This document shows, one piece after another, positions 6,750 to 15,300 of a stretch of 15,843 bases of DNA. The DNA comes from an uncultured Lachnospiraceae bacterium. GTDB taxonomy: Bacteria; Bacillota; Clostridia; Lachnospirales; Lachnospiraceae. The first letter of the stretch is position 1, and each line of letters begins with the position of its first letter. The translations under genes were made by a program, and so were the position numbers. The DNA lies in NCBI GenBank assembly GCA_902783445.1, contig CACZQX010000025.1, forward strand, positions 1 to 15,843. The letters are read 5' to 3'. Under the pieces are notes generated by a model. The model worked only from the letters and a program-made list of their open reading frames with translations. It was not told the origin of the DNA and searched no databases.

Positions 6750-8348
6750 TTATTCAAACATCATATACTCCATATAATATTCGTTAAAAAGTTTTGATGT
6801 GGATAAATCCACTTCCTTTGATTCCTCAACTATTTTTTCTGCTTTTGCTATAGCCTTGTTTTGTGCTTTTTCAAGCTTGTTGCCATTTTCATCATAAAAG
6901 CCCTTAAGGATTTCAACAGAGCCTTGCAATGATGTATTGCCTACGGCTTTCATTTTTGCCAAAAGTTCTTCCGGCAAAAGTCCGATACCCACTGCTTTTT
7001 CCAGGTTAATTCGATAGCCGAAACCACCTGCGATATAAACATTTTGAATGTCATCATAGCTTGCGCCGGATTCTTCGATAAGAGTTTCCATGCCTGCTCT
7101 GATTGCGGACTTCGCAAGCTGAATCTGTCTTATATCCTCCTGGAAAATGCGTATTTCTTCCCCTTCGGGACTTTTGGCAAATTCGTATCCGTCATCAAAA
7201 TAATCATCATCCAAAACGCCGGTTTCATCGATTAATTCTTGTTTTACAAGCTCGCATATAGCTTCCAAGACACCGGTTCCGCAAAATCCGATAGGCTCTT
7301 TGTCTGCGATGGTTTTAAGAGTTGCTTTTCCATCTTCTGACAAATCCACTCCGGAAATTGCTCCCGGAACGCTTGCCATACCGCATTTTATCTGTCCGCC
7401 TTCAAAAGCAGGGCCTGCAGCCGTTGATGTAACAAGGCATTTATCTTTGTTTGCAAGAGCCATTTCACCGTTGGTACCGATATCAAGAAGGAAGGAAAGT
7501 CCCTCTTCTTCGCACATCTTTGTAACCAACATACCGGATGTAATATCTCCCCCAACATAGGTGGAAACGCCCGGTGTAAGAGTGATTGTGGCATTAAATG
7601 CGCCCAGTAATTCTTTGGAGCTTACAGTGATTGTACTTATGTCAACCGGTGTAAAAGGTACCACACCGAGGCCTTCGCAGGAAAATCCCATAAGCAAATG
7701 TCCCATGGTGGTATTACCGGAAATAACAATATGTTCAAAATCATTTTCCCCTATGGAATACTTTTTAATAAGGTTTTCAATTCCGGCCTTTAGGTCCCCA
7801 ACGATGGATTTTTGCAATTCATCTTTTTCACCGTCGTTTGATGCCTGAATACGGGCGATTACATCGCTTCCCCACTGTCTTTGGTGGTTTACGCCCGAAT
7901 ATGTATCAACTATTTTTTTATTTGCTACATCCACCAATGATATGGCGATTGTTGTTGTTCCTATATCTATTGCAAAACCGTATTTTGAAGGCTTATCATT
8001 TGCTGATTTTTCGTTTCCTATGGAATGCTCTGTATGAGAGTCCACTTCCATCTCATCTTCCAAATATTCCGGAACTTCCACTTTCATGTCCGCTTTTGGG
8101 AACGAAAGGCATGAAAGCCTGTAGCCCTCTTTAATTTCCTCTTCGGAAAAATGTTTTAAATCCGCCGCAGTTGCATCTGTTGCCCCTTGGCTTATTTTCA
8201 CTTCGCATTTAAAACATCTTCCTTTTCCGCCGCAGTCGGCTCTGACTTGTATGTCATTGTCTCTTAAGATTTCCAAAAGACTTGTTTTCTCGGAGTCGGA
8301 TACATTAATATTAACGACCTTTCCTCCCTGAATTACTTCAATATTCAT
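6750..8348 (-). CDS. RACo-type ATP-dependent reductive activator of corrinoid proteins (DUF4445 family)
   Basis: Corrinoid methyl-transfer proteins lose activity when Co(I) oxidises to Co(II); this family restores Co(I) using ATP and an external electron donor. The N-terminus is a plant-type [2Fe-2S] ferredoxin domain with C39, C45, C48 (CGGKGRCFKC) and C80. A linker follows, then an ASKHA-fold ATPase region beginning with DIGTTT (128-133), with further glycine motifs (DIGTNGE, GTGVLEA, IAGGFG). The 532 residues are somewhat short of the roughly 600 of characterised RACo, and the N-terminal 2Fe-2S arrangement is RACo-like rather than RamA-like (RamA has C-terminal 4Fe-4S). A GGGAG site precedes the ATG. 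The gene sits 37 bases after the DUF2284 gene, in the same unit, and next to a corrinoid protein and methyltransferase, which fits this role. Confidence 0.9.
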   Translation of the reverse strand: MNIEVIQGGKVVNINVSDSEKTSLLEILRDNDIQVRADCGGKGRCFKCEVKISQGATDATAADLKHFSEEEIKEGYRLSCLSFPKADMKVEVPEYLEDEMEVDSHTEHSIGNEKSANDKPSKYGFAIDIGTTTIAISLVDVANKKIVDTYSGVNHQRQWGSDVIARIQASNDGEKDELQKSIVGDLKAGIENLIKKYSIGENDFEHIVISGNTTMGHLLMGFSCEGLGVVPFTPVDISTITVSSKELLGAFNATITLTPGVSTYVGGDITSGMLVTKMCEEEGLSFLLDIGTNGEMALANKDKCLVTSTAAGPAFEGGQIKCGMASVPGAISGVDLSEDGKATLKTIADKEPIGFCGTGVLEAICELVKQELIDETGVLDDDYFDDGYEFAKSPEGEEIRIFQEDIRQIQLAKSAIRAGMETLIEESGASYDDIQNVYIAGGFGYRINLEKAVGIGLLPEELLAKMKAVGNTSLQGSVEILKGFYDENGNKLEKAQNKAIAKAEKIVEESKEVDLSTSKLFNEYYMEYMMFE

Positions 8349-8385
8349 CTTTAAATCTCCCGTTTAATAATACATTAATTATATT

Positions 8386-8928
8386 TTATTCATTAAACAA
8401 AATGCAACATGTAAAGGCCATGGTTTGCGGACCATGATAATAGTCCACACCCGCAAGTGTGCATGAATCGCTAACCACAAGTCCGTATGCTTCCATTGAA
8501 GACAATCGTCTGTCCGGCATACGACAAGGGTCCGGATATGCGCAAGTTTTGCATTTTGTACATGTTCCCGCACTCATAGGAAGAACGTCCACTCCGTCGT
8601 CGCGAAGTTTATCTACCATCTCTTCGAAACGCTCTTTTTGGACTCTTTCCGTTTCCTGCATGGTTTCCACGTCGAAATCGTCTTCCATCTGTCCGACACT
8701 TTGAACTATAATACCGTATTTATATTTTGCCGCATTTTCGGCAGCTTCTTCTATGCTGCCGCATGCAGGGGGACAGGCCCAGTTTTTGCCGTAGGCATGA
8801 CATCTTCCCGCAGCACACATATCACGTACTTCGCTTCTGAATCGAAGCTTTGATGCATCCAAAATACCGAAATATTCAAAGCCTGTGTCTTTTGCCAGCT
8901 CCATTATTTTTTCTTTTGATATTGTCAT
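8386..8928 (-). CDS. DUF2284 cysteine-rich putative metal-binding protein
   Basis: A 180-residue soluble protein with 11 cysteines in two groups: C38, C43, C52 and C56 (within a CAAGRCHAYGKNWACPPAC stretch), and C123, C126, C129 and C135 (CTKCKTCAYPDPC), plus C156, C174 and C175. This is the pattern of DUF2284, annotated as predicted metal-binding. The second group looks like an iron-sulfur ligand set. It directly precedes the RACo-like activator in one transcription unit and is separated from the methyltransferase by a terminator. A plausible inference is electron delivery to the activator or a corrinoid-related metal role; the biochemical function is unknown. An AGAGGAA site lies six bases before the ATG. 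Confidence 0.82.
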   Translation of the reverse strand: MTISKEKIMELAKDTGFEYFGILDASKLRFRSEVRDMCAAGRCHAYGKNWACPPACGSIEEAAENAAKYKYGIIVQSVGQMEDDFDVETMQETERVQKERFEEMVDKLRDDGVDVLPMSAGTCTKCKTCAYPDPCRMPDRRLSSMEAYGLVVSDSCTLAGVDYYHGPQTMAFTCCILFNE

Positions 8929-9014
8929 AACATATTCCTCTTAAAATAAATATACACTGTTTTATAACATACTGTTCTTTTTTCTTCTTAAAAGATCATT
9001 TTTTTAATATAAAA

Positions 9015-9035
9015 GGGTCTGCCAAAAGCAGACCC
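9015..9035 (-). terminator. Intrinsic terminator after the cobamide methyltransferase gene
   Basis: An 8-bp GGGTCTGC stem (9015-9022 with 9028-9035) with a 5-base loop is followed on the minus strand by TTTTATATT and a further A/T-rich tract. It separates the corrinoid/methyltransferase unit from the DUF2284/RACo unit. Confidence 0.85.
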
Positions 9036-9073
9036 CTTATTGTTTTTTATCCTTTGGGCAGTTAAGCCAATTC

Positions 9074-10078
9074 TTATTTATAGTAATCTGCTACTGCTTT
9101 AAAGAATGAATCAATATTTTCCCATGGTGACATAGGTGGGATATCACAACCCGATGAAGGTACATAGTTTTTGTACTTACCGCAAGCATTTAAAACTTCA
9201 GTGGTTTTTTCGTAAACCGATTCAACTGTACCGTTTTTAAGCTGTCCTGCAGGATCAACATTACCCATAGCGATAAGGTTTTCCGGCATTTTTTCCATAA
9301 GTTCTGCCATATTAATAGCATTACCAAAATGGAACATCGGACATCCGTTGCTTACGATTGTATCAAGTGTTTTAACTGCTGTATTGCCACAGTTATGATA
9401 TACAACGATAAACTCATCATCCTGAACTTCGTTAACGATTTTCTTTACATAATCAGCTGAGAATTCGTCTGCCAAATCAGGTGATAAAAGACCTGCAAGA
9501 GGCTCGGCCATAACCACACCGTTAGCTCCTACTCTCTTATATTCTTTGATATATTTGATAAGGAACTCTGTAGCTTTTTCAAGAACGATATGAACCATAT
9601 CAGGTTCGTCGTAGCAGTAAACCAATGCTTCGGATACATCGAGAAGTCTTCCTGCAAGTGAGAAAGGTCCGATAACGCCTGCAAAAACAGGTCTGTCTTC
9701 GATTAATTTAACTGCTTTTTCAATTGCTTCGATGTAAAGTTTACGACGTCCTTCGATTTCAGGAACTTTTAAGCTTTGCGCTTCTTCTTCTGTTTCAACA
9801 ACATGTCCGATAACTGTAGGAACTTCATCTTCGGATACACGGATTGTTGAACCGAAAGCTTCAGCTTCAAGTGAAAGGTCCATCATACTAACACTTGCTG
9901 CCGCATCTGTGTTGTCAGCGATGATTTTCATAGCCTGAGCTTGAAGATCGCTATCATTGATAAGTTTGTCAACTGTGATTCCCATTTTCTGAATTGCCGG
10001 GAATGACAAAACAGGCATAGCCTTCTTTTTGTCTGCTGCGAGTACATCTGCTACCCACTGTTTCATATTCATTTTCAT
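9074..10078 (-). CDS. UroD-superfamily cobamide-dependent methyltransferase (MtaA/MtbA/MtvB-like)
   Basis: Moves a methyl group between a substrate and the cobalt of the partner corrinoid protein. The 334-residue protein has the uroporphyrinogen decarboxylase fold signatures of the MtaA/CmuA/MtvB group (GPFSLAGRL, ANGVVMAEPLAGLLSP). The zinc site that activates the thiol or methoxy substrate is intact: H228-x-C230 (YHNCGN) and C311 (SSGCDIPP). In methanogens such proteins pass methyl to coenzyme M; in acetogenic clostridia relatives demethylate methoxy-aromatics. A clostridial host makes the demethylase or an unknown thiol or methyl donor role more likely, but the substrate is not readable. 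GAGGAG lies 10 bases before the chosen ATG. The corrinoid protein gene ends 115 bases upstream and is its obvious partner. Confidence 0.9.
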   Translation of the reverse strand: MKMNMKQWVADVLAADKKKAMPVLSFPAIQKMGITVDKLINDSDLQAQAMKIIADNTDAAASVSMMDLSLEAEAFGSTIRVSEDEVPTVIGHVVETEEEAQSLKVPEIEGRRKLYIEAIEKAVKLIEDRPVFAGVIGPFSLAGRLLDVSEALVYCYDEPDMVHIVLEKATEFLIKYIKEYKRVGANGVVMAEPLAGLLSPDLADEFSADYVKKIVNEVQDDEFIVVYHNCGNTAVKTLDTIVSNGCPMFHFGNAINMAELMEKMPENLIAMGNVDPAGQLKNGTVESVYEKTTEVLNACGKYKNYVPSSGCDIPPMSPWENIDSFFKAVADYYK

Positions 10079-10144
10079 CTTTAACTATCTCCTCATTAAA
10101 TAATAATTACTTAAGTTACACGCGTAGCTTAGGTTTGAATATAT

Positions 10145-10183
10145 AACATTAAAAACTTGCCGGCAATTAGTTTTTAAAATGTT
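10145..10183 (-). repeat. Hairpin between corrinoid protein and methyltransferase genes
   Basis: Inverted arms (10145-10157 AACATTAAAAACT; 10169-10183, its complement with two extra A) enclose a loop containing the palindrome TTGCCGGCAA (10157-10166). The A/T-rich stem lacks a strong terminator tail. It may mark an mRNA processing or stability site that sets unequal amounts of the two proteins. Confidence 0.6.
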
Positions 10184-10193
10184 GTTCTTTTAA

Positions 10194-10829
10194 CTATTTT
10201 GTAAATACACCAGCTGCCGCATCTGCTGCTGAAGCTGCGTCTGCTGTGTAGATATCTGCATTTACGCTGTCGCAGAATTCCTGGTTAACAGGTGCGCCAC
10301 CGATCATGATTGTTACTTTATCACGGATACCTGCTGCTTCTGCTGCTTTAACAACTTCACCGATCATAGGCATTGTTGTTGTAAGAAGTGCTGAACAGCA
10401 AATAATCTGTGCATCGTTTTCTACTGCTGCTTTGATGAAATCTTCAGGTGCTACGTCTACACCAACGTCGATAACTTCGATACCTTTACCTTCGATCATC
10501 ATACGAACAAGGTTTTTACCGATATCATGAAGGTCACCTTTAACTGTACCGATAATTGCTTTACCAAGTGGTTTTGCATCTGCATCTGCAAGTAACGGTT
10601 TAAGAAGCTGTGTACCTGCATTCATTGCTCTTGCTGCAACCAAAACTTCAGGTACAAAGATTTCGTCTTTTTTAAATCTTTCACCTACAATGTTCATACC
10701 TGCAAGTAAGCCGTCCGAAAGGATAGATTTTGCATCTACGCCTTCATCGATTGCCTGCTGTACAAGTGCTGTTACGTCTTTCTTTTTGCCTTTCTGGATT
10801 GCTGCAGAAATGTCTTCAACTAAACTCAT
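10194..10829 (-). CDS. Corrinoid (cobalamin-binding) methyl carrier protein, MtaC/MtvC-like
   Basis: A soluble methyl carrier that shuttles a methyl group on cobalt between methyltransferases. The 211-residue size is standard. Residues about 1-85 form the helical cap domain of MetH-type B12 proteins; residues about 88-211 form the Rossmann B12 domain. The cobalt-ligating motif D99-L-H101-D-I-G104 is intact, followed by SALLTTTM (cobalamin tail pocket) and GGAPV. An AAAGGAG site precedes the ATG. It is the first gene of its unit, with the UroD-type methyltransferase downstream and a dedicated reactivation pair further on. A promoter lies 110-140 bases upstream, directly after the LysR terminator. 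Confidence 0.95.
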   Translation of the reverse strand: MSLVEDISAAIQKGKKKDVTALVQQAIDEGVDAKSILSDGLLAGMNIVGERFKKDEIFVPEVLVAARAMNAGTQLLKPLLADADAKPLGKAIIGTVKGDLHDIGKNLVRMMIEGKGIEVIDVGVDVAPEDFIKAAVENDAQIICCSALLTTTMPMIGEVVKAAEAAGIRDKVTIMIGGAPVNQEFCDSVNADIYTADAASAADAAAGVFTK

Positions 10830-10861
10830 TTTTTAATCTCCTTTAAAAAAAATTTTTATAA

Positions 10862-10918
10862 TATATATACACACAAATATATTATCAATGTAAGAAATAA
10901 AGGAATATACACACACAC
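10862..10918 (-). repeat. Paired GTGTGTATAT direct repeats in the corrinoid unit leader
   Basis: On the minus strand the leader of the corrinoid unit contains (GT)n-TATAT twice, at about 10918-10905 and 10875-10862, 43 bases apart centre to centre (roughly four helical turns). They may be regulator sites or simple low-complexity sequence. Confidence 0.45.
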
Positions 10919-10936
10919 TTTTCCTTTGATGTTCTC

Positions 10937-10966
10937 ATTATATACCCTTTCAATATCCGATTACAA
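10937..10966 (-). promoter_or_regulatory. Candidate promoter of the corrinoid unit
   Basis: TTGTAA (10966-10961), 18-base spacer, TATAAT (10942-10937) on the minus strand. It would give a leader of about 100 bases. This leader contains two GTGTGTATAT repeats (see separate entry). It lies 10 bases beyond the LysR terminator hairpin. Confidence 0.5.
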
Positions 10967-10976
10967 TCAAATAATA

Positions 10977-11013
10977 AAAAATGATTTTCAACCGATGGTT
11001 GAAAATCATTTTT
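10977..11013. terminator. Strong terminator after the LysR gene
   Basis: A perfect 17-bp stem (10977-10993 with 10997-11013) with a GAT loop carries A-runs on one side and T-runs on the other, so it could work in both directions. It lies 18 bases past the LysR stop (minus strand) and just before the corrinoid promoter. Confidence 0.88.
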
Positions 11014-11030
11014 GCGTTTATAATCGTTTT

Positions 11031-11918
11031 TCAGAAATCCATTTCTTCGGCTATATCGCCTATATCTTCCAATGTCTTTCCGAACTTGCCGTTTGCGTCA
11101 TACATAATAACGGTGGAAAAATTAAGCTTCATTTTTTCGGGCAATTCGTAATATTTAAGCTTCAAATTCTCATTTCCGTCAAAGCCTTTGGGAATAACCG
11201 CAAAATATGGTCCTGTCTCAAGGTTGATAATTAATGAGTTGAAATTTTCCATATATATTTTTTCTTTTGCCTTGATATTTTTATAAAAGCTGTCTGCCGG
11301 CATATCACTTAAATGCCTCGAAATAAGCATCGGATATTTTGCAAGGTCTTTTGCATCCACTTTTGATTTTTCTATAAGCGGGTGGCACATGGAAGTAACT
11401 ATATAGCCCGGTTGGTTTTTGATTTCAATCATTTCGAAATTCATCATCCATCTCTCCATGGCATGGACATTTGTGATTGCCATATCTATTACGCCATCGG
11501 ATAACCACTCTTTAATCTGCTCCATTTCTCCTATTTGCAGGTTGATGATAATATCTCTTTTAAAGCCTCTCAAGTATTGAACTATCGGTGCGATTATTTT
11601 TTCTCTTGAAAGTCCGGAGAAATAACCGATCTTCATAACATAGTGGCGAGTATCCCTAAAGTTTTCGAAGTCTTTGCAACCTCTGACATAATCCCTTACC
11701 ACCTGGTCGAATATATCGTATAGTTTTTCCCCTTCTTCCGTGAGCTTGACTTTTCTTGTAGTACGCTCAAAAAGCTGGCAACCAAGTTCGGTTTCCAGCT
11801 TCATTATTTGCTTATTAAGGCCCTGTGCTGACATATACATTTCTCTTGCTGCCGCCGTAAAACTTAAATTGTTTGCAACGGAAACAAAATATTGTATTCG
11901 TCTGAAATCAAAATTCAT
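11031..11918 (-). CDS. LysR-family transcriptional regulator
   Basis: A 295-residue DNA-binding regulator of standard LysR length. The winged helix-turn-helix occupies about residues 4-62 (FVSVANNLSFTAAAREMYMS, then QIMKLETELGCQLFERT). The effector-binding domain spans about 93-290. The ligand is unknown. The start codon overlaps the stop of the HPt gene (TAATG), so translation is coupled; the ribosome binding site GGAAGG lies within the end of the HPt gene. The gene ends at a strong terminator immediately before the corrinoid unit on the same strand. LysR proteins commonly control neighbouring genes, so the corrinoid and methyltransferase genes are the likely target, though this is inference. 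Confidence 0.93.
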   Translation of the reverse strand: MNFDFRRIQYFVSVANNLSFTAAAREMYMSAQGLNKQIMKLETELGCQLFERTTRKVKLTEEGEKLYDIFDQVVRDYVRGCKDFENFRDTRHYVMKIGYFSGLSREKIIAPIVQYLRGFKRDIIINLQIGEMEQIKEWLSDGVIDMAITNVHAMERWMMNFEMIEIKNQPGYIVTSMCHPLIEKSKVDAKDLAKYPMLISRHLSDMPADSFYKNIKAKEKIYMENFNSLIINLETGPYFAVIPKGFDGNENLKLKYYELPEKMKLNFSTVIMYDANGKFGKTLEDIGDIAEEMDF

Positions 11919-12295
11919 TATTCACTATAACCTTCCGGAATATAAGCTTTTATCACATCTACAAGTTTCTCATACTGTACTTTCATTTTTTCGTATGGCT
12001 CCTCGTATGGTCCGTCAAAACCATCATGTCTCATGGCATCGCACAATTCACATAACGGCTCGTAAACAGGTGTAAGACCTAAATTTCCGGACAAGCCTTT
12101 TAAAGCATGAGCTGCTTTAAACATAGCATCTGCATCTTGACTTTCCATCCCTTCAATAACTTTGAAGTAAGTTTGATCATTTACGAATCTGAACAGAAAT
12201 TTTTCCATAAGTTCCTGTTTTCCGAGAAAACGTTCCATAACTCCATCCACATCAACGCCCGCTTCCGCAAGGGCTTCATTAAGCGTCGCTCCCAT
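11918..12295 (-). CDS. Orphan histidine phosphotransfer (HPt) domain protein
   Basis: A 125-residue, probably all-helical protein with the HPt active site AAHALKGLSGNLGL, in which H63 is the expected phosphate acceptor. HPt proteins relay phosphate between response-regulator receiver domains in multistep phosphorelays. No histidine kinase or receiver domain is encoded in the window, so its partners lie elsewhere. A GGGGGAAG ribosome binding site precedes the ATG. It follows the GGDEF-EAL gene by 86 bases and its stop overlaps the LysR start by one base, an uncommon pairing of a phosphorelay protein with a LysR regulator. The family call is firm; the pathway is unknown. Confidence 0.9.
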   Translation of the reverse strand: MGATLNEALAEAGVDVDGVMERFLGKQELMEKFLFRFVNDQTYFKVIEGMESQDADAMFKAAHALKGLSGNLGLTPVYEPLCELCDAMRHDGFDGPYEEPYEKMKVQYEKLVDVIKAYIPEGYSE

Positions 12296-12332
12296 TTTTT
12301 CTTCCCCCTATACATTATCTAACTACATCATA

Positions 12333-12361
12333 ATTTTACTATTTTGCATATTGTATGTAAA
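12333..12361 (-). promoter_or_regulatory. Candidate promoter of HPt-LysR
   Basis: TTTACA (12361-12356), 17-base spacer, TAAAAT (12338-12333) on the minus strand, about 40 bases before the HPt start. No terminator is visible after the GGDEF-EAL gene, so readthrough from that gene is also possible. Confidence 0.4.
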
Positions 12362-12381
12362 GATTCAAAAAATCCATTTGT

Positions 12382-15300
12382 TTAAGCATTTCCAACTTTT
12401 TGTTCCGGTTTCCCGATTTCATCGTTTGCAAAATCGATATCAATGGTTTTGTTTAAAAAGTTTTCTTTAAACACGTTTGGCTCCACGGCTTTCCCAAATA
12501 AAAATCCTTGCATATGAGATGTTCCCAGCTCTTTTAGCATCCTATATTGCTCTACTGTTTCAACACCTTCGACACAAACCTTAACTTCCAAAACTTTGGC
12601 GATTTCAATAATCATCCTAATGAAAGTTTTGGAATACGGATCCGTTTCTATATCATTTGTAAATACTCTGTCGACCTTTATAATATCCGGTTTAAGCATC
12701 TTGATGTAACTAAGCGACGAATAGCCTGTTCCGAAATCATCCAGAGCGATTCTTACCCCCAAATCTCTGATTTTTGAAATAACGACCGCTGTTTTTTCAA
12801 CATCCGATGCCGCTATATTTTCGGTTATTTCCAGAATAATATTATCTTTATTGACATCAGTTTCTTCAAGAATTTTTTGGATTTTTTCAACAACATCGCT
12901 TTGCATAATCTGCATCATGGAAACATTGACATTTGTTGAAATCGTGTAACCTTGTTTTTCCCACTGTCTGTTGATTAAGCAAGCCTGTCTGAGTATATGC
13001 TCACCGATATCGTAAATCGTACCGATATGCTCGGCTATGCCTATGAAATCACCCGGCATAATAAAGCCTCTTTCGGCACTGTCCCAACGAACCAATGATT
13101 CGCAAGACTTGATTTCACCGGTTTCGGCATCAATAATCGGTTGGAAAAATACTTTAAATTCTTCGCAATTTTTGGAAATAGCATTACGCATGGTTTTTTC
13201 CATATCAAGGCGCATGCTGATTTCGTTAGGTTCAAGACTGTTGAAAATCTTGTAGCCGTTTTTGCCCGTTTTCTTTGCTTCGTACATGGCAATGTCGGCG
13301 TTTTTAATTACTTCGTTTGCGTTACGGGATTCGTGATTAATGCGCACAATACCCATACTCATTGTACAATAGTATTCGTAAATTCCTTCCAAAGAGCCCT
13401 CGACACCCGTAAGACTCCATGGTCTGTTAAACATTTTTAACATATCATCCACGATTACTTCCAAACGATCAATATGCTCCGGCGAAACAATTATGATAAA
13501 CTCGTCTCCTCCGAATCTATAGCACTTGCCTTCTACTCCCTTGATTTGGTTCATTCCCATGGAAACCATGCGAAGAAGACTGTCGCCGTATTCGTGTCCC
13601 AAACCGTCGTTTATGTCCTTGAAATTATCCAAATCTATAAAGAGCAAGGCCGCGCTTTTTTGGGTATCCAATTTACATTCAAGCACAACTCTTTCCAGTT
13701 CTTTTTCTCCCGAAATACGGTTTGAAAGACCTGTAAGGGAGTCGAATTTGGCTTGACGTTCTATCTTTTCTTCGTAATTTTTCTTTTTTGTTATATCCAT
13801 AACAACCCAGAGATTAACCGTACTTCCGTCAATCCAGGTTATTTCGTTTTTGTTTACCGAATACCAATTTCCGGTTTTTTTATCGTGAATTTCGCTTTCA
13901 CCTGCCATAAAAGCGGCTATTTTTTCGATATCGCGACAATACTTGTTTGTTATATCTATTCTTAATGTTTCACGGACTTCCGAGTTACAGAACAAAATCT
14001 GATCCGTTTCTTTGTTGGAAACATAAACCATGCAACCCATATTGTCCAAAATTTCTTTTAGAGCGGCGTAGGAGCTTTGCAGCTTTTTCTTTGAATTTAC
14101 TTTATAAAGCATGTTTTCGATAACGCTGCAAATGTTGGAAACAAAGCTTATGTCGCTGATATCCCAAATTCTGCCCGGTTTATCATCAATAAAAACCGCG
14201 CACATGGTAGGCTCCGAATTACTTGAAGAAATCGGAACCGCCATAATAGCACTTGCACCGATTTCTTCGATGAAATCTCTTAAATCGCTTGGTTCATCCG
14301 TCTCAGAAGCAATCATAATGTCATCCATCGGTCTGCCGCTTAACAAAGAATTGCTATAATTTTCCAAGAAAAACTCTTTGTATTTTTCAACATAAGAAAC
14401 ATCCCTGCTTGCGCGCCATTCCCCGATAACACTCATATTATCGTTATTGCTGGCTGAAACTTCCAAGATAAAAGCATTTGCAAGATGCATGGTATTGCCG
14501 ATTTCCACAAGAATTCCTTCAGCAGAACTGCTTAAATCCTCATCGTTTTCCAAAAGATTGATGATAAAATGAAAAACATCGTTTCTGTTTATTTCTTCCA
14601 CCAAATTATTTTCCAAATCCGATTTGCGTTTTTTATCGATAATTGCATCAAGATAAATTTGTAAATACGCGGTCATTCTTTGCTGTATAACATCTAAATT
14701 GCGATGAAACTCATCAATATCATCCAAATAATTTTCGGAATAAACAATATCCCATGTTCCGAAAAATTTTTCCTTAAAATAAAGGGGCATGGAAAGACAC
14801 TTAACGTTGTATTTTCCATAATCAAAAATATAGTTTTCGCCATTCTCGGCAGCACGCTCATGAGCAATTTTTGTGAAATTGTTAAGCTCCGCAAGGCCGA
14901 TAACTTCGCTGCAATATTCAAATATCTGCTCCGAACCCTCGTATTCGCTGACTCTTGTGGAACTCATGTCATAGAAACATCCGAACGCCATGCGATCTTT
15001 CAATACATTGTTCTGGAGTTCCATAAATAAATCCATGTTTTTTATGCTTTGAGCCGAAATCTCGTAATTATCGTTCTTTTTGATGCTTACAAAACTGTAT
15101 GCATTGTCCGCTTCGTTTGCTGCCTCCTTAATAAAGAAATTAGCTGTCATTTCTTTTGAAACATTTATAAAAATGGATTCACTGAAAACAACGGCATCGT
15201 TATCAACAAATACTTTTGTGGATTCTTTAATCCAACTGTCTTTTGTTCCGGTTTTAACGGAAAAAGTCAGCTCGTACTCATAAAAATTCTCAACCGTTTT

